Source: Streptomyces huiliensis
GTDB taxonomy: Bacteria > Actinomycetota > Actinomycetes > Streptomycetales > Streptomycetaceae
Assembly: GCF_020037025.1 (NCBI RefSeq)
Contig: NZ_JAIQLH010000051.1
Coordinates: forward strand, 1 to 64,000
Direction: 5' to 3'
Length of the DNA: 64,000 nt
Part shown: in pieces, positions 43,032 to 49,839 of the stretch
Numbering within the stretch: the stretch's first letter is position 1
How the letters are laid out: every line of letters begins with the position of its first letter
Notes under the pieces: generated by a model
What the model was told of the DNA's origin: nothing
What the model saw: only the letters and a program-made list of their open reading frames with translations
The model's database searches: none
Position numbers and translations under genes: made by a program

Positions 43032-43201
43032 ACGCCGTTCCGAAGGCGCCGCGTTCACGCCTGACGCTCCGCGTCTCCCGGGACGGCGGCCGGACGTACG
43101 AGACCACGGTCACCCACCTCCCCCACACCGACCGCCCGCCGGACTCACCCCTCCGCTTCCCGCCCTGCACCTGCCCCACCTGCCACCCGAGGAACCGATG
43201 A
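43028..43201 (+). CDS. Small protein, 57 aa, with CxCPTC motif
   Basis: MNAVPKAPRSRLTLRVSRDG opens a strand-rich basic protein whose end FPPCTCPTCHPRNR has three cysteines and a histidine, suitable for binding one metal ion alone or with a partner. It is linked by 4-nt overlaps on both sides. No family was recognised. Confidence 0.6.
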   Translation: MNAVPKAPRSRLTLRVSRDGGRTYETTVTHLPHTDRPPDSPLRFPPCTCPTCHPRNR

Positions 43202-43371
43202 CCACCCTCCACCCGATCCCCTTGCCCCACAGCGGCGGCCCCCGGAGGCTCCCGGCACCATCGCCGTGCCCCGCGTGCGACGACGCCTTGGAAACCGCGA
43301 TGCCGGGAGGCCGGCCGTGGGCCACCCGCTCGTCGGCGAAGGCTCGCTCCCGATGCCACCGCTCGGGTTGA
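43198..43371 (+). CDS. Small protein, 57 aa, last of the ladder
   Basis: Its ATG overlaps the previous stop (ATGA). The sequence MTTLHPIPLPHSGG ... PSPCPACDDALETAMPGG is Pro/Arg/Ser-rich with one CPAC pair and ends just before the convergent gene at 43381. Coding potential is weaker than for the other members, and the overlap is the main support. Confidence 0.4.
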   Translation: MTTLHPIPLPHSGGPRRLPAPSPCPACDDALETAMPGGRPWATRSSAKARSRCHRSG

Positions 43372-43380
43372 GGGCGCCTG

Positions 43381-43779
43381 TCAGGCCAGGTCTTGCCGTC
43401 GCAGCCAGGCCGGCCGTATCGGTACGCCGTCCGCGTCCACGGCGGGCTCGTCCGGCGTGGACCCAGGTCGGGGCTTCGCTTCCGGCGCGGCCGGCTCTGC
43501 CGGGGCGGCGCTGTCCTCCAGTAGCTCCGCCACCGTGAAGCGGGTGGCATGGGACTGCCACGAACCGTCGACGACCAGCAGAAAGCCGTCAGCACTACGG
43601 AAGAGGCGACGGCGCTTGTGCTTGAGCGGGTGTGCCGGCCGGTAGTCCCGGGCAGCCTTCTCCAGCCGCGCCAGCGCGTCCGCCCGTTCCCCTCTCACTT
43701 GCCCCAGCACACGAGCCTCGACGTGCTTGCGGTCCCCCATTCCCACAGTCGATTCGACGATCAGCCCCCATGTCGCCAT
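43381..43779 (-). CDS. Conserved Streptomyces hypothetical protein, 132 aa
   Basis: MATWGLIVESTVGMGDRKHV begins a small soluble domain (ARLEKAARDYRPAHPLKHKRRRLFRSADGFLLVVDGSWQ, in parts) ending with TRFTVAELLEDSAAP and an acidic Pro-rich tail. I recall very similar proteins in many Streptomyces, always hypothetical, often near HTH regulators. ATG 43779 is preferred because homologues I remember start MTTWGLIV-like; ATG 43791 is possible. It lies 39 nt downstream of the large LuxR regulator on the same strand, so cotranscription is possible. The basic middle (KHKRRRLFR) may bind nucleic acid. Confidence 0.75.
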   Translation of the reverse strand: MATWGLIVESTVGMGDRKHVEARVLGQVRGERADALARLEKAARDYRPAHPLKHKRRRLFRSADGFLLVVDGSWQSHATRFTVAELLEDSAAPAEPAAPEAKPRPGSTPDEPAVDADGVPIRPAWLRRQDLA

Positions 43780-43818
43780 GCCCCACCCCATCTCTCCTCG
43801 CCGACAGCGACTTTAGCC

Positions 43819-46569
43819 TCACCCCTCGTCGGCGTGGTTGCTCAGGGCGTCGCGTAGGGCGGCGCGGGAAGTGATGCCGAGTTTGGGGAAGACGCGGTAG
43901 AGGTGGGAGCTGACGGTTCGTGGGGACAGGCGGGTGCGCTCGGCGATTTCCTTGTTCGTCAGGCCGGTCGCGGCGAGCTCGGCGATTCGGCGTTCCTGCC
44001 AGGTGAGGGGCGGGGCGGGCGGGCCCGGCCGGGTCAGGGACCGGTCCGCGAGGCGCAGTTCGGTGCGGGCGCGGTCCGCCCAGGCCGTGCAGCCGAGGCG
44101 GTCGAACGTCTCGGCGGCCGGCACCAGGGCCTGCCGGGCCGCGCGGGGTTCCTTCAGCCGCCGCAGGGTGAAGCCGTAGGCCAGGCGGATGCGCGCCAGC
44201 TCGAAGGGGAAGTCGCCGGCCGCCGGGTACGCCTCGACGCGCGCGTACAGCGTCGTCGCCTCCGCCGGGTCGTCCGCGGTCATCGCGAGGGCGCCGTAGG
44301 CGGAGAGGGCCAGCCGCGGGGACGCCTCCGGCAGGCCCGCCGCGCACGCCGCCAGGGCGTGCCGCCGCGCCTGCTCGCGGCGGCCGCTGTAGAGCGCGGC
44401 CTCCACCAGTTCGAGCAGGGCACGCGGGGCGATCTGGTGGGCGTGCCGGTCGAAGCTGCCCGGCGGCGTCATCCCGATGGCGTAGAGGTACGCCGCCTCG
44501 AAGTCCCCTTCGGTGAGCGCCACTCCGGTGGCGATCGCCTCCGTGATCTGGGTGAGGAGGCCGACCCCGCGCGGACGGGCCCAGGCGTCCACGGCGGACT
44601 GCAGCTCCCGCGCGGCACCGAGCCGCCCCTGCCGGGCCGCCAACTGCCCGAGTACGGCACGGGTGTGGTAGGCGAGGAGGACGTGGCCGTGCGCGGTGCA
44701 CAGGTCCAGCGCCTGATGCCCGGTCCGCTCGGCCTCATCCCATTCGCCGGAGTACATCTGGTCCAGCATCAGCATCCTCAGCATGATCATCACGCTGGAC
44801 ACGGCGCCGGCCTCCTGCTCCCGTTCGACGGCGCGCCGCAGTTGGGGGCGGTAGTGGCTCAGCACGTCGACGTGGGAGGCGCAGATGCCCAGCCGGGCCA
44901 GGTCCCACGGCGCGAGGTGCGCCTCGGCGGCGAACGCCTGCTCCAGGCGCCCGCGCAGCCCGGCGCCGTCGCGCGCCACGGCGCTCGCGTCCCGGTACAG
45001 CGCCGTCAGCGGGTGGACCCGGTCGCCGAGCGAGTCGAGGATCCGCTCGGCGCGCTGCCACAGGGCGGGGTCGCCCGCGTAGTGGGCCATGGTGACCAGC
45101 GCGTCGGCCGCCCGGGCCAGGGTTCCGTCGTCGGCCCGCGCCATCCCGTCCGGCCACCGTTCGACCGCCGTCGCCAGCCGCTGGAAGGCGGGCGTGACGG
45201 CTCCGGCCTGGACGAAGTCCGCATGGGCCGAGGTGAGGACGGCGGCCAGGGAACCGGCCGTGCCGGGCTCCGGGTCCGAGTGGTGGAGCAACCGTTGCGC
45301 CTCGTCCAGCAGCGCGGCCTGGCCGGCGAGGTAGGCCGCGTCGCCGAGCCGCCGGGAGCGGTCCGCGGGCCGTTCGCTCAGCTCCGCGGCGCGGGTCAGC
45401 CAGGCGACGGCGGCCGCCGCGCCGCCGCGTCGCGTCGCGGAGTCGGCCGCCGCTTCCAGCGCCGCGGCCACCGCCTCGTCCGGGTCGGCGACCGAGGCTG
45501 CCAGGTGGCCCGCGTGCCGTTCGGCGTCGGCCCGGTGCACCCGGGACAGTTCGACGTGGGCGGCCCGACGCTGGTCTGGCGTCGCCAGTTGGATGACGGC
45601 GGAGCGGACCAGCGGGTGCCGGAAGACGAAGTCGCCCGTGGCCGGGTCGACGTCGAGCAGGCCCGACGCGACGGCCGGTTCGACCTCGCGCATCCGGTAC
45701 CGCGTGGCGTGCACGCGCCCCCGGAGCCGGCCGGCGGCGGCGCCGTCCAGGGCGCCGCGCAGCAGCTCCGCCCGGACGGCGGGGGCCAGGCGCTCGATCC
45801 GCGTGCCGTAGAGCTGTTGGAGGCGTCGGGGCAGCGGCACGCCGGGGGCGGCGAACAGGTCACCGGCCGGGTGCGGCGCGGCCAGGTAGGGCGGCAGTTC
45901 CTGGAGGGCGAGCGGGTTGCCCCGGGCGTGGTCCAGGACGGCCCGCCGGACGCGCTCGTCGAGACGGGGGTGGCGCTGCGCCAGGAGGCGTCCGGCGTCC
46001 TCCTCCGACAGGGCCGCGACCGGCAGTTCGGGGAGCCGGGCGTGGTCGAAGGCGGAACGCGCCTCGGCCCGCAGGGCGATCAGCATCTTCACGGGAACGG
46101 CCGTCAGCCGGCGTGCCACGAAACCGCACACCTCCGCGCTGGCGTCGTCCAGCCACTGGCCGTCGTCGACCAGCAGGGTCAGCGGTCGTTCGGCGGCGGC
46201 CGACGACAGCAGGTCCAGTACGGCGATGCCGAGGGACATCACGGACGGCGGCTCGCCCTCGCCGCCGCCGAACACCACGTCCAGCACGTCGTGCCGCTTG
46301 TCCGGTCGGGCGGTGCGGCCGAGCAGGGGGTAAAGGCACTGGTGCAGCCCGGCGAACGGCAGCTCCGACTCGGCCTCCACCCCGGTGGCCCGGATGAGTA
46401 CGTGGTCCGCCCGGGCCGCCCACCGCGCCGCCTGGTCGACCAGCGCGCTCTTGCCCACCCCCGCCTCGCCGCGCAGCACCAGGGCCTGCCCCCCGGGCGC
46501 GGCCACGAACGCCGACAGCAGGGCCAGCTCGCGCCCTCGGCCGACCAGGGGCGTTTCCGCCGGTTCCAT
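43819..46569 (-). CDS. Large ATP-binding LuxR-type regulator (LAL family)
   Basis: The protein has 916 residues. The N-terminal AAA/STAND NTPase has Walker A LRGEAGVGKSALVDQAA and Walker B LTLLVDDGQWLDDAS. The middle 500 residues are TPR-like helices. The C-terminal LuxR HTH is LTWQERRIAELAATGLTNKEIAERTRLSPRTVSSHLYRVFPKLGI (read in segments). LAL proteins usually activate operons or biosynthetic clusters upon binding a small inducer. ATG 46569 has GGGGGAA nearby, and a perfect 14-bp palindrome sits 18 nt further upstream. The iterative PKS 3 kb away is a possible target, but intervening genes make this uncertain. Confidence 0.92.
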   Translation of the reverse strand: MEPAETPLVGRGRELALLSAFVAAPGGQALVLRGEAGVGKSALVDQAARWAARADHVLIRATGVEAESELPFAGLHQCLYPLLGRTARPDKRHDVLDVVFGGGEGEPPSVMSLGIAVLDLLSSAAAERPLTLLVDDGQWLDDASAEVCGFVARRLTAVPVKMLIALRAEARSAFDHARLPELPVAALSEEDAGRLLAQRHPRLDERVRRAVLDHARGNPLALQELPPYLAAPHPAGDLFAAPGVPLPRRLQQLYGTRIERLAPAVRAELLRGALDGAAAGRLRGRVHATRYRMREVEPAVASGLLDVDPATGDFVFRHPLVRSAVIQLATPDQRRAAHVELSRVHRADAERHAGHLAASVADPDEAVAAALEAAADSATRRGGAAAAVAWLTRAAELSERPADRSRRLGDAAYLAGQAALLDEAQRLLHHSDPEPGTAGSLAAVLTSAHADFVQAGAVTPAFQRLATAVERWPDGMARADDGTLARAADALVTMAHYAGDPALWQRAERILDSLGDRVHPLTALYRDASAVARDGAGLRGRLEQAFAAEAHLAPWDLARLGICASHVDVLSHYRPQLRRAVEREQEAGAVSSVMIMLRMLMLDQMYSGEWDEAERTGHQALDLCTAHGHVLLAYHTRAVLGQLAARQGRLGAARELQSAVDAWARPRGVGLLTQITEAIATGVALTEGDFEAAYLYAIGMTPPGSFDRHAHQIAPRALLELVEAALYSGRREQARRHALAACAAGLPEASPRLALSAYGALAMTADDPAEATTLYARVEAYPAAGDFPFELARIRLAYGFTLRRLKEPRAARQALVPAAETFDRLGCTAWADRARTELRLADRSLTRPGPPAPPLTWQERRIAELAATGLTNKEIAERTRLSPRTVSSHLYRVFPKLGITSRAALRDALSNHADEG

Positions 46570-46586
46570 GCTTCCCCCACGTCCAC

Positions 46587-46620
46587 GCGCGACCGCCCGG
46601 TCCGTCCCGGGCGGTCGCGC
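46587..46620. promoter_or_regulatory. Perfect 34-bp palindrome upstream of the LAL regulator
   Basis: GCGCGACCGCCCGG and its exact complement surround a 6-nt loop, starting 18 nt before the LAL start on the reverse strand. It is either an operator or a leader hairpin able to mask initiation. Confidence 0.55.
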
Positions 46621-46879
46621 GGTGATCATCATGTACACGACGTAGCATGCCAGCCCGGTGGCGCGGCCCGCGCTTGTCGGCGAGCGTTCGGCGGTGGGGT
46701 GAGCCAAGGTCGTCGTCTCGCGGGATGCCCGGAGGAGGCGAAGGGGCGCCGCCGGCCGGTGGGAGGTGTGGCCTATGCGGAGGCTGGTGGTGGATGCGGC
46801 GCGGGATGGAACAGGTGGAACGGGACGTCGCGGTTGAGGCGGAAGCGATGCTGTCGCCGCGGCGCGGACCAGGCAACGC

Positions 46880-46915
46880 GAACGGCCGGTCGGTGCTGTG
46901 ACCGACCGGCCGTTC
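46880..46915. terminator. Perfect 15-bp hairpin terminator
   Basis: GAACGGCCGGTCGGT pairs exactly across GCTGTG. It is located 59 nt downstream of the stop of the secreted protein gene at 46974 (reverse strand). The rest of 46621-46973 shows no credible gene. Confidence 0.75.
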
Positions 46916-46973
46916 CGGTGTCGTGCTGCTGCTCTCTCGGCGCCGCTTGGCGCCCAGGTCGCGTCGTTGCCGC

Positions 46974-47582
46974 TCAGCCCATCGTGCAGGCGAGCTGCGC
47001 CTTCACCGCGTTGCGGAGGTCCTCCTGGGCGCGGCAGTCGGCGTTGTAGACGTCTTCCCACTTGGGGCTGACGACGTGGACGTTCACGATCTCGGTGATG
47101 ATGTTGACGTTCCCCTGGGCCACGATGGTGTTGCGGGCGACCGCCACCTGGGAGGTCGGAGCGGTCGTGGCTCCGATGACGCCGCCTTCACCGTAGATCA
47201 AGTTGGTGATCTTGGTGTAGATGGTGACTTCCTTGCCCTGGATGTTGTTGCCGACGATGGCGACCGTCCAGTCCTTGTAATTGCGCTGCCAGGCGTTGCG
47301 GGTCCGCTGGTTCAGTGCGGTCACGGCGCCGTACCCGAGCTTGGCGATCCAGTAGTGCTTGATCAACGGACGGCCGCCCGGGTGGTCGCGGGGCTGGGCC
47401 GGGTCTCCGAGCTGCACGTCACTGAACCGAGCCTGGTTTCCGACGCTCAGGCGATCGGACGCCGCGCCCTGTCCGGGCGCGGCACCGGCCGGCGTGACGA
47501 CGCCGCCGGTGACGGCAAGGGCCGCGGCCGCGGCGGCCACGGCCGTCTTCCACTTCACCGCGGGACGCTGACTGGTTGCCAT
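46974..47582 (-). CDS. Secreted hypothetical protein, 202 aa
   Basis: A clear signal peptide (KTAVAAAAAALAVTGGVVTPAGAAPG) is followed by about 165 residues with many isoleucine/valine strands (VTIYTKITNLIYG, RNTIVAQGNVNIITEIVNVHVV) and a short Cys-containing C-terminus (YNADCRAQEDLRNAVKAQLACTMG). This pattern suggests a beta-rich extracellular domain with one disulfide. No family was recognised. ATG 47582 is preceded by GAGGAGTACCAGG. It is terminated by the hairpin at 46880. Confidence 0.8.
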   Translation of the reverse strand: MATSQRPAVKWKTAVAAAAAALAVTGGVVTPAGAAPGQGAASDRLSVGNQARFSDVQLGDPAQPRDHPGGRPLIKHYWIAKLGYGAVTALNQRTRNAWQRNYKDWTVAIVGNNIQGKEVTIYTKITNLIYGEGGVIGATTAPTSQVAVARNTIVAQGNVNIITEIVNVHVVSPKWEDVYNADCRAQEDLRNAVKAQLACTMG

Positions 47583-47822
47583 CCTGGTACTCCTCGTATC
47601 CGCATGTCCGACAAGCACGCGGGCAAGTTCCCCGCGTCCACCACCGGGAACGCCCGGCACCCCCTGACTCTCGTCGATCCGCGCCCGGGCGCACATCAGT
47701 CATTTGACGGTCGGCCGCGGGCGCCCGTCGCCGCGCGGCGTGCCGGGCCTGCGGCCCCGAGAGCGCCTCTCGGGCGCGAGGCGGCCGGCCGGCGTGTGCG
47801 CCCCGCACGCCCGAACGCCCGG

Positions 47823-48245
47823 CTACTCCGCCCGGTTCAGGTAGTTGTAGATGGTGAACCGGCTGACGCCGAGGGCCGCGGCGGCCTTTTCGACGCCGTG
47901 GCGGAGGGTGAAGGCGCCGCGGGATTCCAGGGTGCGGACGATGGACTGCTTGGTCTTGCGGTCGAGTTCGGCGAGCGGGGCGCCGTGGCGGCGTTCGAGG
48001 TCGGCGAGGATGCGGTCGAGGGAGTCGGAGAGGTGGGGGAGGCGGACGGCTACGGTCTCGCGGCCCTCCCAGCTGAGGACCACGTCGTCCGGCAGGGCTT
48101 CGGCGGGGTCGAGGAGGGTGCCGCCGATCGCCTCGACCAGAGGGGTCACGGCGGCGCGGAAGCGATCGGCATCGGCCTCGGTCCCGGCCTCGGTCCCGGC
48201 ATCGGCCCCGGCATCGGTTCCGGCATCGGCGGAGGGGGGCGTCAC
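47823..48245 (-). CDS. Small HTH protein linked to a thiamine-binding protein
   Basis: The 140-aa protein's first 28 residues are a repetitive Ala/Gly/Thr/Asp run from a degenerate 12-bp repeat (48170-48235). The middle contains LSWEGRETVAVRLPHLSDSLDRILADLERRHG. The end is a Fis/YheO-like HTH, LESRGAFTLRHGVEKAAAALGVSRFTIYNYL (read in parts). It probably binds DNA as a dimer. The GTG start overlaps the stop of the thiamine-binding gene by 4 nt, and I recall this pair as common in Streptomyces. Regulation by or of thiamine metabolism is inferred, not shown. Confidence 0.8.
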   Translation of the reverse strand: MTPPSADAGTDAGADAGTEAGTEADADRFRAAVTPLVEAIGGTLLDPAEALPDDVVLSWEGRETVAVRLPHLSDSLDRILADLERRHGAPLAELDRKTKQSIVRTLESRGAFTLRHGVEKAAAALGVSRFTIYNYLNRAE

Positions 48246-48514
48246 GGGCCGGTCCTCGGGGTGCCGCCGGGTGCGTCCAGGACGTTCACCTGGAGGGAGA
48301 TGCGGGTGGCGCCCGCGCCTATCGAGCGGCGCAACAGGGCGTCCACCGCGGTCAGGACCGCCTCGGCGCCGCCCTCGGCGGTGTTGCCGAAGGGGCCGAC
48401 GTCCACGTGGTCCAAGCCCGCGTCCTGGACCGCGTCCCGGGCGGCGACGGCGTGTGGGGGCGGCCGGTCGAGGTCGAACGGTTCGGTGGTGAATTCCACT
48501 CTCAGTCGCACCAT
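48242..48514 (-). CDS. Thiamine-binding protein (MTH1187/YkoF-like, DUF77)
   Basis: This small 90-aa alpha/beta protein has the DUF77 layout: MVRLRVEFTTEPFDLD, then DAGLDHVDVGPFGNTAEGGAEAVLTAVDAL and a last strand ISLQVNVLD. Family members bind thiamine-like ligands and form oligomers. ATG 48514 starts the two-gene unit with the HTH protein. It is cytosolic. No TPP riboswitch is visible in the leader. Confidence 0.8.
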   Translation of the reverse strand: MVRLRVEFTTEPFDLDRPPPHAVAARDAVQDAGLDHVDVGPFGNTAEGGAEAVLTAVDALLRRSIGAGATRISLQVNVLDAPGGTPRTGP

Positions 48515-48750
48515 GCGGTCACGGTAACCGGCCCGGCGTCTCACTTGGCGGCCGTCCAAATTTGTACGTTCGAAAGAGGGTTCACTCTGCGTCAGGGGCG
48601 CCCGGGCGCGGCCGCCACGCTCGGTGACGCCTTCCGGGCGGCAAAGGGCCGGCGTCGGATGCGGGGTCCGCCGGTTCCCCGGCGCATTTCGCGATGTGCC
48701 AGGAAGGCGTGCGGGAGGCGTGCCACCAAGTGAGACATGAAAAACATTTG

Positions 48751-48764
48751 GTGACGTGGATCAC
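48751..48764. promoter_or_regulatory. CRP-like site GTGA-N6-TCAC
   Basis: GTGACGTGGATCAC is a symmetrical match to the cAMP-receptor-type half-sites (GTGA/TCAC). It lies 219 nt upstream of the DUF4096 gene in a 468-bp region without genes. Confidence 0.45.
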
Positions 48765-48777
48765 ATTGCTGCTTCTG

Positions 48778-48794
48778 TGATGGTACATCCATCA
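48778..48794. promoter_or_regulatory. Palindrome TGATGG-N5-CCATCA
   Basis: This perfect 17-bp inverted repeat lies just downstream of the CRP-like site, in the leader of the DUF4096/PKS locus. The rest of 48515-48982 holds no convincing gene. Confidence 0.5.
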
Positions 48795-48982
48795 TTGTGT
48801 TGGCCGACGATTTAAGGGCGCTCTTTCGGGATCTCGGGGCACACGTCCCGAATGCCCCGCAGGCAAAAGGCGGTTGCCGAGAGACGCCGGCCCGGCCCCC
48901 ACCGCCGCGGCACCCGGCCGACGAACGACGCGCACCCCCCGTTTCCCCTACCGCGTGGACACGCGATTACGGAGAAAACGAA

Positions 48983-49624
48983 GTGAGCTCACCCGCGTTA
49001 TCCACCCGTTCCGCCCGTCCGGCCCGCCCGTCGGCGCCGGACTTCCGGAACCCCCTCGCGCTCTCCCTGCCCGCGCCCGCACCGACCGTCCTCACCGGAC
49101 GCCTCGTCCCGGACGACCTCTGGCATCTGGCCAAGGAGGCGATACCGCCGACGCCGAAACGGCCGCAGGGCGGCGGGCAGCGCCGGGTCGACGACCGCGA
49201 GGTGCTGGCCGCCATCGTGTTCGTGGCGGGATCCGGTTGCAGCTGGCGCCGGCTGCCCCCGGTGTTCGGCGCCTCCTGGCAGACCGTGCACCGCCGGTTC
49301 ACCGAATGGAGCGCCGCCGGCCTCTGGGACCTGCTCTGCGCCGCCGCCGAGCACCGCGCCGCCGAGCACCGCGCCGTCGAACACCGCGCCGCCGGGGCCC
49401 GTAACGACCGGGCGTCCGCCGACCGGGCCCGCAACGACTGGACGCTGACCGTCTGCCGCCGCATCCGCGCCCGCGCCGCGTCCTCCGGCTCCTCCGTCCC
49501 CTCCGGTCCGTCCGGCGCCTGGGTACCGCCGGCCGCCCCGGCCCCAGCCCCGGCCCCGGCCCGTCCCGACGACGGCTCCCCGCCGGACGTCCTCCGGCGC
49601 GCTCCCCTCGCCGCCGCCCGCTGA
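48983..49624 (+). CDS. Stand-alone DUF4096 (IS5-type transposase N-domain) protein
   Basis: Residues about 40-115 match the N-terminal helix-rich domain of IS5-family transposases (LVPDDLWHLAKEAIPPTPKR, GGGQRRVDDREVLAAIVFVAGSGCSWRRLPP, SWQTVHRRFTEWSAAGLWDLL). There is no DDE catalytic part. Instead the C-terminus is Ala/Arg/His repeats (EHRAAEHRAVEHRAA) and a Ser/Pro-rich tail. GTG 48983 has GGAGAAAACGAA upstream. With no terminal repeats or target duplication visible, it looks like a domesticated DNA-binding protein. Located just before the PKS on the same strand, it may regulate it. Confidence 0.75.
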   Translation: MSSPALSTRSARPARPSAPDFRNPLALSLPAPAPTVLTGRLVPDDLWHLAKEAIPPTPKRPQGGGQRRVDDREVLAAIVFVAGSGCSWRRLPPVFGASWQTVHRRFTEWSAAGLWDLLCAAAEHRAAEHRAVEHRAAGARNDRASADRARNDWTLTVCRRIRARAASSGSSVPSGPSGAWVPPAAPAPAPAPARPDDGSPPDVLRRAPLAAAR

Positions 49625-49691
49625 GCCCTGCCCGTTGAGCCCCGCCCATTGAGCCTCGCTTACTGAGCCCCGCTTACTGAGCCCAGCCGCG
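49622..49691. repeat. 14-bp tandem repeat, five copies, carrying TGA in all frames
   Basis: The units are TGAGCCCYGCYYRY-like. The first TGA is the stop codon of the DUF4096 gene. As 14 is not a multiple of three, successive TGAs close all three forward frames before the PKS leader. Confidence 0.85.
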
Positions 49692-49839
49692 GGCCGGCTC
49701 ATTCTCCGGAAGCGGAGCCGGAGCCCGGCGGAAACACCTGTGCCGTTTCCGTCAGGGCCTCTCCCCTCCCCTTCCCTCCCTTCCCGCCCCACCGCATGGC
49801 CGTTCCACCCACCCTGTTTTCCCTGCCGAGACGAACGGA

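Noticed and set aside
43903..47049. 1048-aa forward open frame
   Set aside because: It is antisense to the LAL regulator over its length, low complexity (Gly/Arg/Gln/Val), with no motifs.
48242..48514. TPP riboswitch control of the thiamine-binding gene
   Set aside because: No CUGAGA-type conserved TPP core was found in the leader upstream of 48514.
48983..49624. Active IS5-type insertion sequence
   Set aside because: Only the N-terminal DUF4096 domain is present. There is no DDE domain, terminal inverted repeats or target duplication.
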